Assembly (NCBI RefSeq): GCF_001547525.1
Contig: NZ_CM003769.1
Span: 868,001 to 932,000, forward strand
Direction: 5' to 3'
From: Burkholderia anthina
GTDB lineage: Bacteria > Pseudomonadota > Gammaproteobacteria > Burkholderiales > Burkholderiaceae
DNA: 64,000 bases
Shown here: in pieces, positions 7,347-15,245 of the stretch
Layout: every line of letters starts with the position of its first letter
Position numbering within the stretch: the first letter of the stretch is position 1
Made by a program: the position numbers and the translations under genes
Notes under the pieces: generated by a model
What the model was told of the DNA's origin: nothing
Database searches by the model: none
What the model saw: the letters and a program-made list of their open reading frames with translations, nothing else

Positions 7347-7361
7347 GCAAAGCACATGCCG
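7347..7361 (-). promoter_or_regulatory. Sigma-54 promoter of the CBS/PRC genes
   Basis: On the minus strand CGGCATGTGCTTTGC shows GG-N10-GC with GGCATG and TTGC, followed by T (TTTGCT). The expected start is about 54 nt before the CBS ATG. Confidence 0.75.
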
Positions 7362-7378
7362 TGCGCGCGGCCGCCGCG

Positions 7379-7633
7379 TCACGCGTCGCCGCGGTCGCGT
7401 TTGTCCTGCCACGGCCCGTCGTCGTGCGTGCCGGGCGGCGTGTCGGGCTCGATGCGCGTGACGCCGCCCGTCGCGGGCGCGTCGCTCGCCGGAAACGTGT
7501 CCTCGAGCTGCTTGTCGATATGACGTTCGGAATGGCGCGTGCGCGTGCGGTCCTGATCCTTCAGCGGCGGTTGCGGATCGGGCTGCCGCTCGTGCGCCGG
7601 TGCGTTCTGGCCGGGCCGGGTCGGATCCTTCAT
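7379..7633 (-). CDS. Small hydrophilic protein with FPASDAP motif
   Basis: An 84-residue, highly charged protein (MKDPTRPGQ at the start, many Asp, Arg, Pro) with no predicted membrane segment. It carries IDKQLEDTFPASDAPATGG (about 45-63), a motif seen in many short proteobacterial proteins of unknown function. The start at 7633 was chosen because it falls just after a sigma-54-like element. It is probably disordered. It is divergent from the 100-residue gene at 7800. Confidence 0.65.
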   Translation of the reverse strand: MKDPTRPGQNAPAHERQPDPQPPLKDQDRTRTRHSERHIDKQLEDTFPASDAPATGGVTRIEPDTPPGTHDDGPWQDKRDRGDA

Positions 7634-7672
7634 GGCGGTGCTCCGTATCGGTGACGATGATGCGCCTGTGCC

Positions 7673-7687
7673 GCAACCGGCGTTCCC
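7673..7687 (-). promoter_or_regulatory. Sigma-54-like promoter of the FPASDAP gene
   Basis: On the minus strand GGGAACGCCGGTTGC has GG-N10-GC and a perfect TTGC, with one deviation in the -24 box (GGAACG). It lies 39 nt upstream of the ATG and 11 nt from the divergent element at 7699. Confidence 0.55.
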
Positions 7688-7698
7688 GGTTCGCCCCC

Positions 7699-7713
7699 CG
7701 GCACGCGACTTGC
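7699..7713 (+). promoter_or_regulatory. Sigma-54 promoter of the 7800 gene
   Basis: CGGCACGCGACTTGC matches GGCACG-N4-TTGC with GG-N10-GC spacing. The expected start is near 7725. Confidence 0.75.
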
Positions 7714-7799
7714 CGCAGCGGCGCAGACGACCATGACGACGATGACGACGCAGGCGCGACGGCGTGTCTGCTGCGCACACATCAAGCGGAGGCACGACG

Positions 7800-8102
7800 A
7801 TGATTCCGAAACGACGACCAGGCGTGCGCTATGAGATCAACGTATGCGGGGGCGGATTCGATTCGGTGAAAAGCCATTTCGATACGTGGAAGCGCGAGCC
7901 GCTGATCTACCGGCCCGAGCGCCGGATGTTCGAAGGCAAGGCCGACGTGCGGCCGCTCGGCGACGAGACGTTCGGCGCGACCGAGCCCGCACGCTTCGCG
8001 CTGCAGCGGGCGTGCGAGCCGTCGGATCCGTATGCGCTCGCCGCGCGCGTGCGGGACGACGGCCGCGAGCTGTGGCTGGTGATGGCCGCCTATGACGCGT
8101 AG
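7800..8102 (+). CDS. Unidentified 100-residue protein
   Basis: A soluble 100-residue protein, starting MIPKRRPGVRYEINVCGGGF, with AGCGGAGG upstream of the ATG. It has a mixed composition (Trp, Tyr, Phe evenly spread) like a small folded alpha/beta protein, including KSHFDTWKREPLIYRPERRM and a C-terminal ELWLVMAAYDA. I do not recognise the family. It is directly downstream of a consensus-like sigma-54 element and followed by another sigma-54-controlled operon. Confidence 0.6.
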   Translation: MIPKRRPGVRYEINVCGGGFDSVKSHFDTWKREPLIYRPERRMFEGKADVRPLGDETFGATEPARFALQRACEPSDPYALAARVRDDGRELWLVMAAYDA

Positions 8103-8110
8103 CGGCGCGC

Positions 8111-8137
8111 TTGCAAGATTTTCAGCGAACGGTGTAG
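8111..8137. promoter_or_regulatory. Candidate upstream activator site for the 8320 operon
   Basis: TTGCAAGATTTTCAGCGAAC followed by GGTGTAG. The complement (CTACACC...CGCTGAAAATCTTGCA) resembles TTACACGCCGTTGAAAACTTTGCA at 31135-31160 and TTACATCCCGTTGAAAAGTTTGCA at 20865-20890. It is about 105-130 bp upstream of the -24 element at 8243. Confidence 0.4.
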
Positions 8138-8242
8138 CGAAGGCATGGCGCTTCGCGCGGCACCGCGCGGCTGCGTATCCGCCTGCGTATCGATTCCCGC
8201 GCGGTCCCCGTGCGATCTCCGTGTGCGGGCGGCCCGGCCGCA

Positions 8243-8257
8243 CGGCATGCGGTTTGC
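8243..8257 (+). promoter_or_regulatory. Sigma-54 promoter of the 8320-9236 gene set
   Basis: CGGCATGCGGTTTGC has GGCATG, TTTGC and GG-N10-GC spacing. The expected start is about 8269, 50 nt before the first gene. Confidence 0.75.
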
Positions 8258-8319
8258 GAATCCTCGCCATGAGGCTGTCGCGCCGACCCCGGCTGAATGC
8301 CGCAACGATGGAATTGCCG

Positions 8320-8568
8320 ATGAAACACGAACCCGCGCAGTGGCTGCAACGGCCCGAACCGCCGCTTCCCGACGTCGAGCCGGACCCGGAGCCGCCCGAC
8401 CCCGATGACGTGCCGCCGGACATGCCCGAGCCGTACCGGCAGCCGGAGGGCGATCCGCCCGGGCATGCGCCGCCGGAACGCGATCCGCCGTCGCGCGAGC
8501 CGCCGGTGCGGGCGCCGCCGGTGAGCGCGGCGCCGCGAACGAGACCGGAAAGGGAGGGCCTGCGATGA
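8320..8568 (+). CDS. Proline/acid-rich low-complexity protein
   Basis: An 82-residue protein with more than a third Pro and many Asp/Glu: LQRPEPPLPDVEPDPEPPDP, then DDVPPDMPEPYRQPEGDPP and further PPERDPP repeats. It has no hydrophobic segment and is almost certainly disordered. An alternative ATG at 8308 adds four residues. The stop overlaps the next ATG (ATGA at 8565), so the genes are coupled. Low complexity limits confidence in function, but the codon pattern and overlap support a real gene. Confidence 0.55.
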   Translation: MKHEPAQWLQRPEPPLPDVEPDPEPPDPDDVPPDMPEPYRQPEGDPPGHAPPERDPPSREPPVRAPPVSAAPRTRPEREGLR

Positions 8569-8876
8569 GCATCCGCGTGAAACCCGGCTTGCTGCGCGAC
8601 ATCGCCGAAACGCTGGGCCGGCATTTCGAGGCGCGCGCGATCCCGTTCCATGTCGAGGAGCAACCGGCCGGCGCATTGCATATCGGCTTTCGCGTCGACG
8701 GCCGTCCGGCGTCGCTGACCGTGACGTTCGACGGCGATGCATTCGCCGCGCTCGAACGGGCCGACGTCGGCCGGCAACGCGGCTCGCTCACGCGCGTCGC
8801 GGCCGAATTCGACACGATGATGGCGCGCCGCGCACCGACCGCGTACGCGGGCGATTTCCATTTCAACCGGCTCTGA
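8565..8876 (+). CDS. Unidentified 103-residue protein
   Basis: A 103-residue soluble protein beginning MSIRVKPGLLRDIAETLGRH, with GGGAGG 5-12 nt upstream of the ATG. It reads as an alpha-beta fold: an N-terminal helix, two strands (IPFHVEEQ, LHIGFRVDG), and a C-terminal helix ending in AYAGDFHFNRL. It may belong to one of the short Burkholderia families of unknown function, but I cannot name one safely. Coupled to the Pro-rich gene and followed by a lipoprotein gene after 45 nt. Confidence 0.65.
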   Translation: MSIRVKPGLLRDIAETLGRHFEARAIPFHVEEQPAGALHIGFRVDGRPASLTVTFDGDAFAALERADVGRQRGSLTRVAAEFDTMMARRAPTAYAGDFHFNRL

Positions 8877-8921
8877 GCCGCGCTGCCACGGCGCGGCCCG
8901 CAGCCATGGGAGGAGCATTCG

Positions 8922-9236
8922 ATGAACACGATCCAGACGATCCGCATGGGCGCGTGCGCGGTGGCCGCCGCGTGCGCGCTGGGCGCATGCACGCAACCGG
9001 TCGGCGGCCCGTACGGCACGCATGCGGCGCCGCCCGCGCCGCCCGACGGCCGCGGCGCGCAATCGACCACGACGATGCCGGACGCGAACACGCGCTACGA
9101 CACGCGTCCGTCGCCGGGCAACACGATGCCGCCGGGCGCGACCGTCGGCCAACCGGTCGACGCACCGCCGCCCGGCCCGAACGGCACGCAGGGCGATCGG
9201 CCGCTACCGGGCACGCCGCCGCCGATGCAGTACTGA
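8922..9236 (+). CDS. Small proline-rich lipoprotein
   Basis: A 104-residue protein with a type II signal peptide: MGACAVAAACALGAC, lipobox LGAC with lipidated Cys near residue 23. After it comes a Pro/Gly/Thr-rich, probably unstructured chain (TMPPGATVGQPVDAPPPG). It would be anchored in the outer or inner membrane facing the periplasm. The start follows GGGAGGAG. Third gene after the sigma-54 element at 8243. Function unknown. Confidence 0.75.
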   Translation: MNTIQTIRMGACAVAAACALGACTQPVGGPYGTHAAPPAPPDGRGAQSTTTMPDANTRYDTRPSPGNTMPPGATVGQPVDAPPPGPNGTQGDRPLPGTPPPMQY

Positions 9237-9463
9237 CAGGACGTTGCGGTGTGGCGCCGCGCCACGGCATGCCGCACCGCGATGCGGCCGGGGCAACGCG
9301 ATGGCGAATCCGCACGCGCATCCGGCGCCATCTGCCCGGCTCGTCGAGCGCTTTACTCGACCGGTCGGAGGGCGACCGCATCGATGCGAAAGAGGACGGG
9401 CAGTCAGCCCAGGGCGGGGCCGCGTTTGCCCGAGCGAAATACGTGCCCCCAAACTTGCCCCGG

Positions 9464-9481
9464 CCTTGTAAAAAAGCAGGC
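9464..9481. promoter_or_regulatory. Candidate upstream activator site for rpoN
   Basis: CCTTGTAAAAAAGCAGGC, 65-82 bp before the rpoN -24 box, in a 371-nt intergenic region (9237-9607) that otherwise holds no gene I can support. It resembles the sites at 1097 and 51566. Enhancer function is inferred from position and similarity only. Confidence 0.4.
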
Positions 9482-9545
9482 TCCGGCGCGGGGCGACACG
9501 GGGTGCGAACCCCCGAGAGCCGCGCCCTGCCGCGCTTCGCACGAC

Positions 9546-9560
9546 TGGCACGGATGCTGC
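9546..9560 (+). promoter_or_regulatory. Sigma-54-like promoter of rpoN
   Basis: TGGCACGGATGCTGC has an exact -24 box (TGGCACG) and GG-N10-GC spacing; the -12 box is CTGC. The expected start is near 9572, 36 nt before the rpoN ATG, so the gene may be autoregulated. Confidence 0.65.
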
Positions 9561-9607
9561 GTGACGTTCGGTAGAAGACATACCCGAACCGAACCGTCAG
9601 GAGGCTT

Positions 9608-11044
9608 TTGATGCCCGTCTCGCTTGCGCTGCAGATGCGACAGCATCTCGCACTCACGCCGAGGCTTCAGCAGTCGCTGCGGCTGCTGCAGTTGTCCTCG
9701 CTCGAATTTCAACAGGAATTGCGTCAGGCGCTCGACATGAACCCGTTTCTCGAAGACGGCCCGGGCGACGACGAGACCGCTGCCGCCGCCCCCGAGCAAC
9801 CGATCGAAGCGGCCGCGCCTGAAACGGCGCCCGAGCGCGACGAAATGCGTCCGCCGGACGGCGAGGTGCCGTTTACCGCCGCGCCCGCGCCGCGCGGCAC
9901 GAGTCGTCAGGGCGACGACACGGACGGGCTGTCGCCCGGCGAATGGATGGCCGCCGAGCCGTCGCTGCATCAGCAGCTGCACGATGCGCTGCGGCTCTAT
10001 CCGCTCAACAAACGCGATCGCGAGGCCGCGCGCCTCGTGATCGATGCGCTCGACGACGACGGCTACCTGCGGCAGGAACTCCCTGAACTGCTGGTCGCCG
10101 CCGATCCGGCGTGGCTGCTGTCGGAGCAGGATCTGGCGGTCGCGCTGCGGCTCGTGCAGATGCTCGACCGGCCGGGCATCGCCGCTCGTTCGTTATCCGA
10201 ATGCCTGGTGCTGCAACTGGACGCGATTCCGGCCGGCACGCCGGCGCTCGCGGAAGCGAAAGCGATCGCGCGCGAGCATCTGGAGCGGCTCGCGCGCCGC
10301 GAGACGGCCGAGATCCAGCGGCGCCTCGGCTGCAATCAGCAGACGCTGCAGGCGGCCTGCGCGCTGGTGCGCGGGCTCGACCCGCGCCCCGGCAATCACT
10401 ACGGCAGCACGCGCGGCGACTACGTGGTGCCCGACGTGATCGTGCGTCAGGTGCGCGACGAGTGGATCGTCACGATCAATCCGGCCGTGCTGCCGCGTGC
10501 GCGGTTGCACGAGCGCTATGCGACGCTGTTCGCGCAGTCGAGCGGCGAGCGCGATTCGCCGCTCGGCCAGCAATTGCAGGAAGCGCGCTGGCTGATCCGC
10601 AACGTGCAGAAGCGCTTCGACACGATCCAGCGCGTGGGCGAATGCATCGTCGCGCGGCAGCGCGATTTCTTCCGCTACGGCGAGATCGCGATGAAGCCGC
10701 TCGTGCTGCGCGACATCGCGGAGGAACTCGACCTGCACGAATCGACCGTGTCGCGCGCGACCGGCAACAAGTACATGGCCACGCCGCACGGCACGTTCGA
10801 GTTCAAGCATTTCTTCCCGCGCAAGCTCGAGGCGGCCGGCAAGGGCGTGTGCTCGGCCTCCGCCGCGAAGGTGCTGATCCGCGACATGATCGCGGCCGAG
10901 CGGCATACCGATCCGCTGTCCGACGTCGCGCTCGCGGAAAATCTCGCGGGCCGCGGCATTCTTCTTGCGCGTCGGACGGTGACCAAGTATCGCCAGGCGA
11001 TGAAGATTCCGCCGGCCGACCTGCGGCGCCGCGACGCCGCGTGA
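9608..11044 (+). CDS. rpoN: RNA polymerase sigma-54 factor (RpoN paralogue)
   Basis: A 478-residue complete sigma-54. Region I (1-50) has the Gln/Leu-rich activator-contact segment (LALTPRLQQSLRLLQLSS, FLED). An acidic region II is shorter and carries Ala/Pro/Asp. The core-binding domain follows, and the C-terminal DNA-binding part has the helix-turn-helix (LRDIAEELDLHESTVSRATG, then GTFEFKHFFPRKL) and the RpoN box ARRTVTKYRQ at 454-463, which reads the -24 promoter element. All parts needed for activity are present. A house-keeping rpoN normally lies with lptB/hpf/ptsN, none of which is here, so this is probably a second copy devoted to the surrounding stress genes. Confidence 0.95.
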   Translation: MMPVSLALQMRQHLALTPRLQQSLRLLQLSSLEFQQELRQALDMNPFLEDGPGDDETAAAAPEQPIEAAAPETAPERDEMRPPDGEVPFTAAPAPRGTSRQGDDTDGLSPGEWMAAEPSLHQQLHDALRLYPLNKRDREAARLVIDALDDDGYLRQELPELLVAADPAWLLSEQDLAVALRLVQMLDRPGIAARSLSECLVLQLDAIPAGTPALAEAKAIAREHLERLARRETAEIQRRLGCNQQTLQAACALVRGLDPRPGNHYGSTRGDYVVPDVIVRQVRDEWIVTINPAVLPRARLHERYATLFAQSSGERDSPLGQQLQEARWLIRNVQKRFDTIQRVGECIVARQRDFFRYGEIAMKPLVLRDIAEELDLHESTVSRATGNKYMATPHGTFEFKHFFPRKLEAAGKGVCSASAAKVLIRDMIAAERHTDPLSDVALAENLAGRGILLARRTVTKYRQAMKIPPADLRRRDAA

Positions 11045-11114
11045 CGGCCTCATTGTTCCAACCACGCGCGCGCCGTCCGTCGCGTCGGCTCGCGCCAACG
11101 AGAGGAGCGCAATC

Positions 11115-11303
11115 ATGCCAGCCAAATCCCAGGCGCAGCAGCGCGCCGCAGGGGCCGCGCTGTCGGCCAAGCGCGGTGACACGAAAATGAAAGACCTGAA
11201 GCCGCCGTCGAAATCGATGGCCAAGTCGATGAGTGAGAAAGAGCTCGAGAAAATGGCTTCCACGCCCACGCACGGCAAACCGAAACACAAGCACGATGCG
11301 TGA
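11115..11303 (+). CDS. DUF3008 family small basic protein
   Basis: A 62-residue Lys-rich protein, [20 protein letters not shown]..., with the DUF3008 hallmark [19 protein letters not shown]. Such short proteins are widespread in Proteobacteria and have no known function. The start follows GAGAGGAGCG. It is 70 nt downstream of rpoN without an obvious terminator between, so it may be transcribed with it. Confidence 0.8.
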   Translation: MPAKSQAQQRAAGAALSAKRGDTKMKDLKPPSKSMAKSMSEKELEKMASTPTHGKPKHKHDA

Positions 11304-11349
11304 GCGCCGCCGACGTTTAGTGACGACCGCTGTCATCCAGGAGGGTTCC

Positions 11350-11511
11350 ATGCTTCGATACGCCATCATCTTCTTCGTCATCGCGATCATCGCGGCGGTG
11401 TTCGGGTTCGGCGGCATCGCCGCCGGCGCGGCCGAGATCGCGAAGATCCTGTTCTACATCTTCGTCGTGATCTTCCTGGTCACGCTGTTGCTGGGGGTCG
11501 TGCGCCGATGA
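11350..11511 (+). CDS. DUF1328 two-helix membrane protein (YtjA-like)
   Basis: A 53-residue protein made almost entirely of two membrane helices ([18 protein letters not shown], then [17 protein letters not shown]) with LGVVRR at the end. This is the DUF1328/YtjA family of inner-membrane proteins, often found with stress genes. The start follows AGGAGGG. Its TGA overlaps the next ATG (ATGA at 11508). Confidence 0.85.
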   Translation: MLRYAIIFFVIAIIAAVFGFGGIAAGAAEIAKILFYIFVVIFLVTLLLGVVRR

Positions 11512-11894
11512 CGGTCGCGCCCGACCGATCGCGGCGCGTCGCGGAACTCGAGCACGCGTTCGCGATCGGCTTTCCGTCGCAGTCGACCGTCGTCGTTCAC
11601 GAGGACGACGCGTCGGGCCGGCTGACGATCCACGTATCGTGGGTGCGCGTGCCGTCCGACGAGGATGCGCGCGAATGGCGCTGCACGGTCGACATGCGGT
11701 TCGATGCGGACGTGATCGAGCGGTACGCGCTGCTCGACACGGCCGACCGGCTGCGCGTGCGCACGCAACTGTGCGACCGCGCGCGGCGCGCGGTGGACGA
11801 GCACAAGCCGCGCGTCGAGGATGCCGCGATCGAATGCAACGTGGCGCTCGACGTGACGGCCGTCGAATTCGACGCGGCGCTGCGCGCGCCCTGA
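11508..11894 (+). CDS. Unidentified 128-residue protein, paralogue of the 20468 product
   Basis: A soluble 128-residue protein translationally coupled to DUF1328 by an ATGA overlap. The middle contains [20 protein letters not shown], which aligns with MERYADLDDGARMRVHAML in the product of the gene at 20468, so the two are paralogues (possibly the DUF3022 family, low certainty). The C-terminal part ends [19 protein letters not shown]. It ends just before a strong hairpin. Function unknown. Confidence 0.65.
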   Translation: MTVAPDRSRRVAELEHAFAIGFPSQSTVVVHEDDASGRLTIHVSWVRVPSDEDAREWRCTVDMRFDADVIERYALLDTADRLRVRTQLCDRARRAVDEHKPRVEDAAIECNVALDVTAVEFDAALRAP

Positions 11895-11898
11895 CGCC

Positions 11899-11937
11899 GC
11901 CGGCCCGCGGGCGCCCTTCGGGCGCGGGGCCGGCTTT
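11899..11937 (+). terminator. Hairpin terminator before katE
   Basis: GCCGGCCC and GGGCCGGC form the base of a long GC-rich stem whose inner arm is GCGCCC-TTC-GGGCGC, followed by TTT. It lies 5 nt after the preceding gene. The short T run makes it a moderate terminator. Confidence 0.7.
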
Positions 11938-12018
11938 CCCTGCCGTCCGCACGCGCGCGCCGCGGCGCGCCGGCGTGCACGGCGGCTCCCCATTCGAATA
12001 CCAAGAGGACACCTGACG

Positions 12019-14124
12019 ATGACGAATCCCCCATCCGCCGGCAAGACGCCCCCGACGCAGCCGCACGACAGCGCGAAGTCGCGCCAGCTCGAAGCGAACC
12101 GTGCGCGGCCCGACGGCGAGGCGTTGCGCACCAACCAGGGCGTGCGGATCGCCGACAACCAGAATACGCTGCGAGGCGGCGCGCGCGGCCCGTCGCTGCT
12201 CGAAGACTTCATCATGCGCGAGAAGATCACGCATTTCGATCACGAGCGCATTCCGGAGCGCGTGGTGCACGCGCGCGGCTCGGGCGCGCACGGCGTGTTC
12301 CGCGTCTACGAGCCGATGGCCGACTACACGAAGGCCGCGTTCCTGCAGGACCCGGCCGCCGAAACGCCGGTGTACGTGCGCTTCTCGACCGTGCAGGGGC
12401 CGCGCGGGTCGGCCGACACCGTGCGCGACGTGCGCGGCTTCGCGGTGAAGTTCTATACCGAGGAAGGCAACTACGACCTCGTCGGCAACAACATGCCGGT
12501 GTTCTTCATCCAGGATGCGATCAAGTTTCCCGACTTCGTGCATGCGGTGAAGCCCGAGGCGCCGAACGAGATGCCGACTGGCGCGTCCGCGCACGACACG
12601 TTCTGGGATTTCGTGTCGCTGGTGCCGGAAACCACGCACATGGTGCTGTGGCTGATGTCGGATCGCGCGCTGCCGGCGAGCTATCGCGCGATGGACGGCT
12701 TCGGCGTGCACACGTTCCGCTTCGTGAACGCGGCCGGCGTCGAGCGTTTCGTGAAATTCCACTGGCGGCCCGTGAGCGGCGCGTATTCGCTGCTGTGGGA
12801 CGAGGCGCAGCGCATCGCCGGCCACGACCCGGATTTCAACCGGCGCGACCTGTGGATGGCGATCGAGCGCGGCGACTATCCGGAGTTCGAGCTCGGCGTG
12901 CAGATGATCGATCCGGCCGATGCCGACAAACTCGACTTCGACCTGCTGGACCCGACCAAGCTCGTGCCGGAAGAGCTCGTGCCGGTGCGGCCCATCGGCC
13001 GGATGACGCTGAACCGCAACCCCGACAACTTCTTCGCGGAGACCGAGCAGGTCGCGTTTCACCCGGGCCACGTGGTGCCGGGCATCGATTTCACGAACGA
13101 TCCGCTGTTGCAGGGGCGGCTGTTCTCGTACACCGATACGCAACTGAGCCGGCTCGGCGGCCCGAATTTCCACGAGATTCCGATCAACCGGCCGGTGTGC
13201 CCGTTCGCGAACAACCAGCGCGACGCGATGCACCGGCAGACGATCAACGTCGGGCAGGCGTCGTACGAGCCGAACTCGACGAGCGACGGCTGGCCGCGCG
13301 AGACGCCGCCCGCGCCGTCCGGCGGCGGCTTCGAAACCGTGCCCGAGCCGCTCGAAGGCCACAAGGTGCGCGTGCGCAGCGAATCGTTCGCCGATCATTT
13401 CTCGCAAGCCGCGCTGTTCTACCAGAGCATGACCGAGATCGAGCAGCGGCATATTCGCGATGCGTACTGCTTCGAGCTCGGCAAGGTGACGCAGCCGCAC
13501 ATTCGCGAGCGGGTGGTCAACGAAATCATCGCGCGCTTCGACGCGGGGCTCGCCGCGCAGGTCGCTGAACGGCTCGGGCTGCCCGCGCCGCAGGCGGCCG
13601 CGACGCCGGCCGTCCCGCGGCCCTCGCCGGCGCTGAGCCTGATCGGCCGCGCGAAGCCCGGCATCCGCTCGCGCAAGATCGCGCTGATCGCGACGCCGGG
13701 CGTGAACCCGGTGCTCGTCGAGCAGGTGCGCGACGCGTTGCAGGCCGCGCACGCGGTGCCGACGATCGTCGCGCCGACGCTCGCGCCGATCGGCGGCATC
13801 GTGCCGGAGGCGACGCTCGCCGGCATGCCGTCGGTGATGTTCGACGCGGTGTTCGTGTGCGGCGGCGACGGCGATGGCCGCGATCTCGCGCACAGCGCCG
13901 ACGCCCGCCATTTCGTGCGCGAGGCGTTCAAGCACCTGAAGCCGATCGCGGCCGTCGGCTCGGGGCGGCAATTGCTCAGCGCCGCGCACTTGCCGGATCC
14001 GGCTGAAGGCGTGTGCGTCGGGCAGGCCGTCGATCTCGACAAGGTGCTGAACACGCTGTCGGATCACCTCGGCCAGCATCGCGTGTGGGCGCGCGAACAG
14101 CAGGCGGCGGAACTGCCGGCATAG
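12019..14124 (+). CDS. katE: Large-subunit heme catalase HPII
   Basis: A 701-residue catalase of the large clade. The N-terminal extension (about 1-70) precedes the catalase core: the distal His in [11 protein letters not shown], the Asn in [12 protein letters not shown], and the proximal heme Tyr in [14 protein letters not shown]. The final 150 residues are the type-1 glutamine-amidotransferase-like flavodoxin domain ([20 protein letters not shown]). It breaks hydrogen peroxide into water and oxygen in the cytoplasm. The ATG at 12019 follows AAGAGGACACC. I found no good sigma-54 element in its upstream region, so it may be read from rpoN past the weak terminator or from another sigma factor. 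Confidence 0.95.
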   Translation: MTNPPSAGKTPPTQPHDSAKSRQLEANRARPDGEALRTNQGVRIADNQNTLRGGARGPSLLEDFIMREKITHFDHERIPERVVHARGSGAHGVFRVYEPMADYTKAAFLQDPAAETPVYVRFSTVQGPRGSADTVRDVRGFAVKFYTEEGNYDLVGNNMPVFFIQDAIKFPDFVHAVKPEAPNEMPTGASAHDTFWDFVSLVPETTHMVLWLMSDRALPASYRAMDGFGVHTFRFVNAAGVERFVKFHWRPVSGAYSLLWDEAQRIAGHDPDFNRRDLWMAIERGDYPEFELGVQMIDPADADKLDFDLLDPTKLVPEELVPVRPIGRMTLNRNPDNFFAETEQVAFHPGHVVPGIDFTNDPLLQGRLFSYTDTQLSRLGGPNFHEIPINRPVCPFANNQRDAMHRQTINVGQASYEPNSTSDGWPRETPPAPSGGGFETVPEPLEGHKVRVRSESFADHFSQAALFYQSMTEIEQRHIRDAYCFELGKVTQPHIRERVVNEIIARFDAGLAAQVAERLGLPAPQAAATPAVPRPSPALSLIGRAKPGIRSRKIALIATPGVNPVLVEQVRDALQAAHAVPTIVAPTLAPIGGIVPEATLAGMPSVMFDAVFVCGGDGDGRDLAHSADARHFVREAFKHLKPIAAVGSGRQLLSAAHLPDPAEGVCVGQAVDLDKVLNTLSDHLGQHRVWAREQQAAELPA

Positions 14125-14149
14125 GGCCGGCGGCGGTTCGTGCCGGACG

Positions 14150-14175
14150 GCGCGCCTGCCCTCGGGCGGGCGCGC
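14150..14175 (+). terminator. GC-rich hairpin between katE and ku
   Basis: GCGCGCCTGCCC and GGGCGGGCGCGC form a stem with one mismatch and a 2-nt loop. No U run follows. It may attenuate katE transcription or act as mRNA structure. Confidence 0.45.
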
Positions 14176-14195
14176 ATCGGGCAAGGAGGAACAGC

Positions 14196-15206
14196 ATGGC
14201 ACCGCGGATGATATGGAAAGGCGCGATCAGCTTCGGGCTCGTGCACGTGCCCGTGCAACTGTTTCCGGCGACGCGCACCGTGAAGCCGTCGTTCCGGATG
14301 CTCGACAAGCGCTCGATGGACCCGATCGGCTATCGGCAGATCAACAAGCGCACCGGCAAGGAGGTCACGCGCGAGGACATTGTGCGCGGCTACGAGTACG
14401 AGAAGGAGCGCTACGTCGTGCTGACCGATGACGAAATCCGCGCGGCGAACCCGGAATCGACGCAGACCGTCGACATCCTGACCTTCGTCGACGAGGACGC
14501 CGTGTCGTTTCTCTATCTCGACACGCCGTACTACCTGGTGCCGGACCGCAAGGGCGAGAAGGTCTATGCGCTGCTGCGCGACGCGCTGAAGGACAGCGGC
14601 AAGATCGGCATCGCGCTCGTCGTGATGCGCGACCGCCAGCATCTGGGCGCGCTGATCCCGGTCGGGCCGATGCTCGCACTCGATACGCTGCGCTGGCAGG
14701 AGGAACTGCGGCCGCTCGACGAGCTGTCGGTGCCGGCCGACGACGCGAAGGGCGCGGGCGTCACCACCCGCGAACTCGCGATGGCGAAGAAGCTGATCGA
14801 CGACATGTCCGGCAAATGGACGCCCGATGAATATCACGACACGTTTCGCGATGACATCCTCGAACTGGTCGAGCGCAAGGTGCGCGCGGGCAAGGTCGAG
14901 GAGATCGAGGACCGCCCCGCGCAGACGGGCCGCGCGGCGACCAACGTGGTCGATCTCACCGAGCTGCTGAAGCGCAGCCTCAAGGGTGGCGCCGGCGCGC
15001 GCGCGGCGGATCTGCGTGACGAGCGCGACGAAGCGGAAGAGGAGGCGTCATCGTCGCGGGGCGGCGCGCGACGCAAGCCACCCTCGAAAACCGCGTCGAA
15101 AGGCACGACGACGAAAACCGCGGCGAAGCGCGGCACCGCGAAACGCGGCGCGGCGAGCGAGCCTGCGGCGAAGAAGACCGCCGCGCGACGCAAGCACGCG
15201 GCGTGA
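14196..15206 (+). CDS. ku: Ku DNA-end-binding protein (bacterial NHEJ)
   Basis: A 336-residue bacterial Ku homodimer subunit. The N-terminal beta-barrel ring core (about 1-230) includes WKGAISFGLVHVPVQLFPAT, the VRGYEYEKERYVVL segment and LDTLRWQEEL. The C-terminal third is Lys/Arg/Ala-rich (KTASKGTTTKTAAKRG), the typical Ku tail for DNA sliding and LigD contact. The start at 14196 follows AAGGAGG. ligD follows after 39 nt, so the two make the usual non-homologous end-joining pair. Confidence 0.95.
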   Translation: MAPRMIWKGAISFGLVHVPVQLFPATRTVKPSFRMLDKRSMDPIGYRQINKRTGKEVTREDIVRGYEYEKERYVVLTDDEIRAANPESTQTVDILTFVDEDAVSFLYLDTPYYLVPDRKGEKVYALLRDALKDSGKIGIALVVMRDRQHLGALIPVGPMLALDTLRWQEELRPLDELSVPADDAKGAGVTTRELAMAKKLIDDMSGKWTPDEYHDTFRDDILELVERKVRAGKVEEIEDRPAQTGRAATNVVDLTELLKRSLKGGAGARAADLRDERDEAEEEASSSRGGARRKPPSKTASKGTTTKTAAKRGTAKRGAASEPAAKKTAARRKHAA

Positions 15207-15245
15207 AGTCGATGACGCCGACTCCGATTTCGACGAGGTGACGCG

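Noticed and set aside
11895-12018. A sigma-54 promoter for katE
   Set aside because: No GG-N10-GC site with an acceptable -12 box was found; only the GC-rich hairpin is clear.
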